Part shown: positions 6,470-11,002 of the stretch, one piece after another
Layout: every line of letters begins with the position of its first letter
Position numbering within the stretch: the stretch's first letter is position 1
Source of the DNA: Verrucomicrobiales bacterium
GTDB taxonomy: Bacteria > Verrucomicrobiota > Verrucomicrobiia > Verrucomicrobiales > DEV007
Assembly: GCA_013003335.1 (NCBI GenBank)
Contig: JABDJT010000501.1
Span: 1 to 11,002 of the forward strand
Direction: 5' to 3'
DNA: 11,002 nucleotides
Made by a program: the position numbers and the translations under genes
The notes under the pieces: generated by a model
What the model saw: the letters and a program-made list of their open reading frames with translations, nothing else
Database searches by the model: none
What the model was told of the DNA's origin: nothing

Positions 6470-9265
6470 ATGCCCGAACCCGCCACGCAAACCACCGACC
6501 TGCGCCTTTTGCCGAACGGCCACCTGATCGTTGATGGCGGCGGGCCGGAATTCTCGACGGCGTTACGGGCTCCGTTTTCGGAAAACTCGGCGGCGGGTTT
6601 GCTGGCGCTGGCGACGGAGGCGATCGAGGAGTCACTGCCGCTGGCGGCAAATTACTGGCGTGAGCTGGGCGGGGAATTTTTTACGCGACTTTGCGGTGCG
6701 CCGCCTTCGGAATTGGAGGCGGGGAAAATCGACGTTCCGCCACCGGACGAATTCTGGCTGCTGGATTTTCTCGCGAAAGCGCCGCCCGCGCCGGGTATGG
6801 AATATTTGAACCGGGACCGGCTCGCGGATTTCTGGGCAGGGATGAACGCGCATGCCGCTGCGGAAATCGCGCGGGACGAAGGAACGCTGGAGGAATGGCT
6901 GCAAAAGCGGAATCCGCTTTGGCGCATGGTCGGGCGGGTGACGTTTCACCTCGCGGAAAACAAAAACAACACCGAGCACCCGTTTGCGTTTCTCGCGACT
7001 TACACGCACCGGCTTTCGAAAGGCGGACGGTTGCAGTATTTGCCGCTGGGAAAAGCGCTGAAGGAAGCCGCCGGAAAATCGGACACGCGCACTTTGGAAT
7101 CGCTCCTCGCGCCGGTGCAAGCAGCGGCGGAGACGACCGACCTGGCTCGCGAGCTGCTCGATTCCAAACGGGTATTTCACGCGCTGGCGTGGGGGCCGGG
7201 CGAGGCATTTCGTTTTATTCAGGCTGTGCCGGATTTGGAGGAGGCCGGGCTGATCGTGAAGGTGCCGAACTGGTGGCAGGGCGGGCGTCCTTCGCGCGCG
7301 AAAGTCGGCGTGCAGCTGGACGCGAAAAAGGCGGACTGCCTCGGCTTTGGCGACCTCTTGAAATTTAACGTTGGCGCGACTCTTGATGGGGAAAATCTGA
7401 CTGAGGCGGAATGGAAAGCGATTCTGGATAGCTCGGGCAATCTGATTTCGCTGCGTGGTCGCTGGGTCGAGGTGGACCGCGAGCTGCTCGAGCAGGTCAT
7501 GGGCCACTGGCAAAAAGCCGAGGCGGCCGCGATGCGGGGCGAACTCACATTCGCACAGGGAATGCGGATGCTGGCCGGTTTTTCCGGTCTCGCGCTGACG
7601 GGTGATCCTGAAATCGACGCCGCCCTCGAAGCGGGTGGTGACTGGGCGGAAATCAGCGCGGGCGGCGTTTTGAAATCCGCGCTGCAAAAGTTGCGAGCCC
7701 CGGAGAGTGAGGATGGGGGCATTGTGCCGCAGACGTTGAAAGCCACTCTGCGTCCGTATCAGGAAGACGGTCTCGCCTGGCTGTGGCTGACGCGCTCGCT
7801 CGGCCTCGGTGGTTGTCTCGCGGATGACATGGGACTGGGCAAGACGATTCAGGTGATCGGGTTGCTGTTGAAAATCAAAGAGGAAAACGTAGGACGGCTC
7901 TCCCGAGCCGTCAGATCAAGCTCGACGGCAGAGACTTCGGACCGGGGCAGCGATGGCGGCTCGGGAGAGCCGTCCTACGATTCTGAAAACGCCCATCGCC
8001 CTTCCATCGTCGTCGTACCCGCTTCGTTGATGGGAAACTGGAGGGCCGAGATCGAAAAATTCGCTCCGACGCTGAGCGCGTTTTACGCCCATTCGTCGCA
8101 GACAGATCGCGAGTTTCTCGAGCGCGGGAATCCCGAAAAAACTGACGTGGTCATTACAACCTACGGCATGCTGGGACGGCTCGATTTTTTACTGGAGGCC
8201 GACTACGAGCTGGCCGTGCTCGACGAAGCCCAGGCCATCAAGAATGCGCGCACCGCCCAGACGCGGCGGGCCAAAAAGCTGAAGTCACGCTCGCGGCTGG
8301 CGCTCACCGGCACGCCGATCGAGAACAGCGTGGCCGATCTCTGGTCGCTGTTCGATTTCATCAACCCGGGCCTGCTCGGTTCGGCAGCGCGGTTCAAGGA
8401 AGTAGTCAGCCAGCAGGGGGCTTCCGGTTTCGAGGGCCTCCGAAAACTGGTCAGCCCCTACATTTTGCGACGACTGAAAACCGACAAATCAATCATCTCC
8501 GATCTGCCGGACAAGACCGAGATGCCCGCGATTTGCACCCTGACAAAAGGCCAGGCCGCCCTGTATCAAAAATCCATCCAGGCCCTCGGCAAAGACCTTG
8601 CGACGAAGCAGGGGATCGAGCGGAGCGGTCTCGTGTTGACGTATTTGATGCGGATGAAACAGATCTGCAATCATCCCGGTTTGTGGACCGGCAGCGGAAA
8701 TTTCCTGCCGAAAGACAGTGGAAAATTCAAGCGGCTCGCCGAGCTCTGCGAAGAGATCCGCAGCCGGGGCGAGAAGGTTTTGGTCTTCACCCAGTTTCGC
8801 GAAATGACGGGCCCGCTGGCCGATTTTCTCGAAGGTGAAGCCTGTTTCGGGCGCCCCGGCCTGATTCTTCACGGCGGCACGGCGGTGAAAAAACGCCAGC
8901 AGCTCGTCGAGCAATTCCAGGCCGACGGTGGTCCGCCGTTTTTCGTGATCAGCCTGAAAGCCGGCGGTACCGGCCTGAACTTAACGGCCGCCAGTCACGT
9001 CGTGCATTTCGATCGCTGGTGGAATCCCGCCGTCGAAAACCAGGCAACCGACCGCGCTTTCCGGATCGGTCAAATGCGCAACGTCCTCGTTCACAAATTC
9101 GTCTGCCAGGGCACCATCGAAGAAAAAATCGACAAGATCATCGGCCAGAAACAGAATCTTGCAGACGAGATTCTGCAGCCCGGTGGCACGGAAAAAATGC
9201 TGACGGCGATGGGCGACGACGAACTGCTCGATTTTGTGGCGCTGGATTTGGAAAAGGTGGGGTGA
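6470..9265 (+). CDS. SNF2-family ATPase/helicase with bacterial SNF2-associated domain
   Basis: This 931-residue cytoplasmic protein is a Swi2/Snf2 ATPase of the bacterial HepA-like group. Residues about 260-370 (WWQGGRPSRAKVGVQLDA, then LRGRWVEVDRELLEQVM) match the bacterial SNF2-associated domain (PF12419/DUF3670). The ATPase core follows: motif I DDMGLGKT (452-459, lysine 458), Ia SIVVVPASLMGNW, II DEAQ (585-588), III ALTGTPIENS, V GGTGLNLT, and VI QATDRAFRIGQ (858-868). All motifs are intact, so it should be an ATP-driven DNA or RNA translocase; the target is unknown. Members are often encoded beside a SWIM zinc-finger protein, which is absent here. Residues 474-503 are encoded by a 90-base REP-like palindrome, a low-complexity insert between motifs I and Ia. 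The ATG at 6470 is preferred over a TTG at 6452 because the TTG lies in the repeat. No Shine-Dalgarno sequence is visible. Confidence 0.9.
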   Translation: MPEPATQTTDLRLLPNGHLIVDGGGPEFSTALRAPFSENSAAGLLALATEAIEESLPLAANYWRELGGEFFTRLCGAPPSELEAGKIDVPPPDEFWLLDFLAKAPPAPGMEYLNRDRLADFWAGMNAHAAAEIARDEGTLEEWLQKRNPLWRMVGRVTFHLAENKNNTEHPFAFLATYTHRLSKGGRLQYLPLGKALKEAAGKSDTRTLESLLAPVQAAAETTDLARELLDSKRVFHALAWGPGEAFRFIQAVPDLEEAGLIVKVPNWWQGGRPSRAKVGVQLDAKKADCLGFGDLLKFNVGATLDGENLTEAEWKAILDSSGNLISLRGRWVEVDRELLEQVMGHWQKAEAAAMRGELTFAQGMRMLAGFSGLALTGDPEIDAALEAGGDWAEISAGGVLKSALQKLRAPESEDGGIVPQTLKATLRPYQEDGLAWLWLTRSLGLGGCLADDMGLGKTIQVIGLLLKIKEENVGRLSRAVRSSSTAETSDRGSDGGSGEPSYDSENAHRPSIVVVPASLMGNWRAEIEKFAPTLSAFYAHSSQTDREFLERGNPEKTDVVITTYGMLGRLDFLLEADYELAVLDEAQAIKNARTAQTRRAKKLKSRSRLALTGTPIENSVADLWSLFDFINPGLLGSAARFKEVVSQQGASGFEGLRKLVSPYILRRLKTDKSIISDLPDKTEMPAICTLTKGQAALYQKSIQALGKDLATKQGIERSGLVLTYLMRMKQICNHPGLWTGSGNFLPKDSGKFKRLAELCEEIRSRGEKVLVFTQFREMTGPLADFLEGEACFGRPGLILHGGTAVKKRQQLVEQFQADGGPPFFVISLKAGGTGLNLTAASHVVHFDRWWNPAVENQATDRAFRIGQMRNVLVHKFVCQGTIEEKIDKIIGQKQNLADEILQPGGTEKMLTAMGDDELLDFVALDLEKVG
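7889..7978. repeat. REP-like inverted pair inside the SNF2 reading frame
   Basis: The left unit (7889-7912) is GTAG, then an 8-bp stem GACGGCTC / GAGCCGTC around a TCCC loop. The right unit (7955-7978) is its inverse, ending in CTAC, and matches at 23 of 24 bases. The single change (G7956) still allows a G-U pair. A 42-base spacer separates the units. The whole is exactly 90 bases, starts on a codon boundary and has no stop in the gene's frame, so it is translated as residues 474-503. GTAG followed by a small hairpin is the recognised layout of REP sequences moved by RAYT (TnpA-REP) transposases; no such transposase gene is in the window. Confidence 0.88.
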
Positions 9266-9273
9266 TCCTATCC

Positions 9274-9346
9274 GTAGCACGGGTTTTCCAACCCGTGGCC
9301 AGCAAGGATCGATCCATCTGAACACGGGTTGGAAAACCCGTGCTAC
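9274..9346. repeat. REP-like inverted pair (BIME-type) downstream of SNF2
   Basis: Two perfectly complementary 24-base units (9274-9297 and 9323-9346) flank a 25-base spacer. Each unit is GTAG plus a hairpin with an 8-bp stem CACGGGTT / AACCCGTG and loop TTCC, or the inverse. The layout is the same as the pair inside the SNF2 gene but the stem sequence differs. It starts 9 bases after the SNF2 stop and could act as a terminator or mRNA 3'-end stabiliser, as REP pairs do in enterobacteria. Confidence 0.88.
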
Positions 9347-9365
9347 TTTGCATCGGCGGGGTGAT

Positions 9366-9395
9366 TTGACAGGTGGCTTAGCCTACCCCTATTAA
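9366..9395 (+). promoter_or_regulatory. Candidate sigma-70-type promoter of the nuclease-like cassette
   Basis: A perfect TTGACA (9366-9371) is followed after 18 bases by TATTAA (9390-9395), which matches four of the six TATAAT positions, and then by an A-rich stretch. Transcription would begin near 9402, about 28 bases before the ATG at 9430. It lies between the REP pair and the small ORF, which supports the two downstream genes being an independent transcription unit. PVC promoters are poorly defined, so this remains a prediction. Confidence 0.5.
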
Positions 9396-9429
9396 AAATT
9401 ACAAAACCAAACAAGCGGCGCATGATGAA

Positions 9430-9594
9430 ATGATGCGGATCGCGGAAGAAACCTTCGACCGATCTCTGCGGCTTCCGCACCTTTGCCTGATGAAGAATTG
9501 GGGGACCGGAGAGTTTTCAGTGATCATCGGTGAGCCGTCTCTTGAAAACGGAATGACGCGAAAGGTGGCGGAAATCAAAGGGAGGGAGGTTTGA
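9430..9594 (+). CDS. Small unknown protein (54 aa) coupled to the nuclease-like gene
   Basis: The frame begins with two adjacent ATGs (9430 and 9433), starts MMRIAEETFDRSLRL and ends KVAEIKGREV before TGA at 9592-9594. I do not recognise a family. The peptide is charged, with no signal sequence or membrane segment, and its codons look coding rather than random. The frame stays open upstream to 9382 without another ATG, so it may be the remnant of a longer gene or may use a rare start. Its last codons contain the strong Shine-Dalgarno sequence of the next gene, and its stop lies two bases before that ATG, so the two would be translationally coupled. A regulator or antitoxin-like partner of the downstream protein is possible but is only inference. 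Confidence 0.5.
   Translation: MMRIAEETFDRSLRLPHLCLMKNWGTGEFSVIIGEPSLENGMTRKVAEIKGREV
9585..9590 (+). promoter_or_regulatory. Strong Shine-Dalgarno sequence for the gene at 9597
   Basis: GGAGGT lies within the purine tract 9578-9590, six bases before ATG 9597. It decides that start over the in-frame TTG at 9591. It is the only clear ribosome-binding site found ahead of the complete genes in this window. Confidence 0.75.
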
Positions 9595-9596
9595 GA

Positions 9597-10400
9597 ATGA
9601 GGATGTTTTGGAAACAAGCCGACCTCGAAATTTCAAGCTTTGAGGATTGGGAGAAAATTGCCCGGGAAAAGAAAGCCAAGGACTGGGTAGACGGACGCAG
9701 CATGAAGGAGTGTGCGCACTCCTGGTTTCGTGGGGGAGGACCTGACCTTCCCGCAGAAATTCGAAATCTACTCAATTCAAATTCTCTCACCGACGGGTTG
9801 GACGTCGAAACCGTTTGGATCGAGCGGGAAATCAGATTCGATGAGTATCGTGGCGGGAAATGCAATGCGGATGCTGCCTTGGTCGGCACAGGTTCTTCCG
9901 GCCGAAGAATTGCGGTTTTGATCGAAGCCAAAACTGACGAACCCTACGGAGCAACCATCGAACAGTCGCTCGATTCTGCGGAGAAGAAAAAGGAAGAAAA
10001 CCCGGCCAGCCGAAAGCTGGAACGGGTGAACGAGCTTTGCGAAGGACTATGCGGCAAGCCTCCTACCTATTCCGAGATATCCCCGCTTCGATACCAACTT
10101 TTCACCGCAACCGCAGGAGCCATCGCTCTTGCAGAAACCGAAAATGGCACGGCTGCAGTTGTGATTTCCCACACATTCGTGCCGAAAAGTCCGACCCCCA
10201 AAACCGAAGGGAAAAACGAGCGAAACCGCCGGGATTTTTGCGATTTTGTGTGCCGAATTGCGCAGCGGAATGTGGAGAAAGAGGAGTTGGACGATGGGCT
10301 TATCAAAATCGCGCCTTCAGTTCTTCCGCCGAAATTGGAGAAGACTGGGATCGATTTGCTTCTCGGAAAAACCGAGGTTGAAAAACACGCTGCTGATTGA
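9597..10400 (+). CDS. PD-(D/E)XK-fold putative nuclease, DUF6946-like
   Basis: This 267-residue protein has a helical N-terminus (residues 1-60, with WVDGRSMKECAHSWF), then a restriction-endonuclease-like core. D92 in CNADAALVG, then E110 and K112 in IAVLIEAKTDEPYG, fit the D-X(n)-E-X-K metal-binding triad. Downstream come RKLERVNELCEGL and LRYQLFTATAGAIALAE and a strand AAVVISHTFVPK. This order resembles the DUF6946 family of uncharacterised PD-(D/E)XK-like proteins as I recall it. Nucleic-acid cleavage is inferred from the fold only. Hand counts on three 60-base lines of the gene gave 42-52% GC, against 65% for a line of the SNF2 gene, and it has a strong Shine-Dalgarno sequence unlike its neighbours, both suggesting horizontal transfer. 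It is coupled to the small ORF before it and ends 9 bases before a single REP-like unit. Confidence 0.75.
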   Translation: MRMFWKQADLEISSFEDWEKIAREKKAKDWVDGRSMKECAHSWFRGGGPDLPAEIRNLLNSNSLTDGLDVETVWIEREIRFDEYRGGKCNADAALVGTGSSGRRIAVLIEAKTDEPYGATIEQSLDSAEKKKEENPASRKLERVNELCEGLCGKPPTYSEISPLRYQLFTATAGAIALAETENGTAAVVISHTFVPKSPTPKTEGKNERNRRDFCDFVCRIAQRNVEKEELDDGLIKIAPSVLPPKLEKTGIDLLLGKTEVEKHAAD

Positions 10401-10408
10401 AAGCGGAA

Positions 10409-10432
10409 CACAGGTTGGAAAACCCGTGCTAC
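10409..10432. repeat. Single REP-like unit in the convergent gap
   Basis: The unit is CACAGGTT, loop GGAA, AACCCGTG, then CTAC. It is identical to the right unit at 9323-9346 except for one base (A10412), which creates one A-C mismatch in the stem. It fills most of the 45 bases between the converging stops at 10400 and 10446 and could act as a two-way terminator. Confidence 0.82.
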
Positions 10433-10445
10433 ACACAAATAATCC

Positions 10446-11002
10446 TCACTGCGTCTTGTACAAAAAATCCATCTCCCGCCCCCCACGCTTCACCTTGATC
10501 GTCACCGGCTGGCCTTTCTTCGTCGAATTCAAGATGTGCGTGATCACCTCGGCCTCGGTCGCCTTTCCAACGATCCCGGCGATGGCGAGGACCTTGTCAT
10601 CCGGGCGCACCCCGGCCTTGCGCGCGACGGCGTGATTCCCATACCGGCCTGCATTTTTCACGTGCAAACCGGTCGGCGAATTGCCAGCCGGATCCGGTTC
10701 GAGAATCATCCCGCCTAGAGCGATTCGACGCAGATCCCAGGTCGAAACTCGCCAGCCGTAATCCGTCTTTTTTCGCCAGCCATCGGCCAGATTCAGCGTC
10801 AAATCTCCCTCCCGACCAGCCCGGCGCACTTTCAACGCGATCTCGCCTCCGGTGCCCGGCATGTTGTGCAGGATCCATTGAAAATCCGCCACCGAAACCA
10901 GCGGCTGCCCGTTCGCGGACAAAATCTCATCGCCACGCTGAAGCTTCGCCGCGGCGGCTGCAGAGCCCGCCTCCACGTTCGTCACCGTCGCCCGTTTTGT
11001 TT
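10446..11002 (-). CDS. PDZ-domain protein, C-terminal part, 5' end outside window
   Basis: The minus-strand frame is open from the right edge to TGA at 10448-10446, giving about 185 residues. A GTG at 10985 is probably an internal valine, since the frame continues upstream with coding-like sequence (TKRATVTNVEAGS). Two PDZ-type repeats are visible. The first has AAAAAKLQRGDEILSANGQPL and then IALKVRRAGRE; the second begins at GLHVKNAG, has ARKAGVRPDDKVLAIAGI, and ends VTIKVKRGGREMDFLYKTQ. PDZ domains of this kind occur in HtrA-like proteases and other envelope proteins, where they bind exposed peptide C-termini. No catalytic domain is visible, so whether this is a protease is unknown. It converges on the nuclease-like gene and is not part of that unit. 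Confidence 0.82.
   Translation of the reverse strand, partial: TKRATVTNVEAGSAAAAAKLQRGDEILSANGQPLVSVADFQWILHNMPGTGGEIALKVRRAGREGDLTLNLADGWRKKTDYGWRVSTWDLRRIALGGMILEPDPAGNSPTGLHVKNAGRYGNHAVARKAGVRPDDKVLAIAGIVGKATEAEVITHILNSTKKGQPVTIKVKRGGREMDFLYKTQ

Noticed and set aside
6632..7687. Long minus-strand ORF opposite the SNF2 N-terminal region
   Set aside because: No family features, arginine- and proline-rich, and the plus strand contains the SNF2-associated domain here.
9307..9316. GGATCGATCC palindrome in the spacer of the REP pair
   Set aside because: A 10-base palindrome is easily due to chance and has no counterpart in the spacer of the other pair.
9591..9596. TTG start for the nuclease-like gene
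   Set aside because: It directly abuts GGAGGT with no spacer, whereas the ATG at 9597 has a normal 6-base spacing.
6470..10400. SNF2 ATPase plus nuclease as one DISARM-like or other defence system
   Set aside because: The SNF2 protein has the ordinary PF12419 architecture found widely without defence genes; a REP pair and a separate promoter-like sequence divide it from the nuclease-like unit, and base composition differs.

Overview
The window reads like a chromosomal segment of a Verrucomicrobia/Planctomycetes-group (PVC) bacterium, most likely a verrucomicrobium. The signs are a DUF1553 (PSD1) protein end, a large secreted DUF4838 protein, a secreted sulfatase, an LpxA-type acyltransferase (so an LPS-type outer membrane), mostly no Shine-Dalgarno sequence before the starts, and many intergenic palindromes. 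The assignment rests on gene families, not on any marker gene.

Layout. Positions 1-578 are the C-terminal end of a DUF1553 protein. 680-3973 encodes a 1097-residue exported protein with a DUF4838 region, a CBM9-like domain and a TPR-like tail. 4088-5482 encodes an exported sulfatase with the formylglycine motif. These three genes run in the same direction with gaps of about 100 bases, and look like a module for breaking down (possibly sulfated) glycans outside the cytoplasm. 5610-6383 is lpxA and 6470-9265 is a large bacterial SNF2-family ATPase. From 9366 to 10400 lies a lower-GC two-gene unit with its own promoter-like sequence: a 54-residue unknown ORF, then a 267-residue PD-(D/E)XK-fold protein resembling DUF6946, joined by a strong Shine-Dalgarno sequence. 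10446-11002 (minus strand) is the C-terminal part of a PDZ protein converging on it.

Two families of short repeats occupy the gaps. The first is a 33-47 base inverted repeat (arms AACAGGGT / ACCCTGTT, 15-base loop), present three times in the same orientation before the genes at 680, 4088 and 6470. The second consists of REP-like elements: GTAG, an 8-bp stem and a 4-base loop, often paired head to head. One pair lies just after the SNF2 gene, one single unit lies in the 45-base convergent gap, and one pair is embedded inside the SNF2 reading frame. That pair is exactly 90 bases (30 codons) long, in phase, in the loop between helicase motifs I and Ia.

The best leads are the in-frame REP pair inside a conserved ATPase gene, the REP-bracketed low-GC nuclease-like cassette with its unknown small partner, and the three-copy intergenic repeat. 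No complete defence system, prophage, insertion sequence, CRISPR array or RNA gene was seen.
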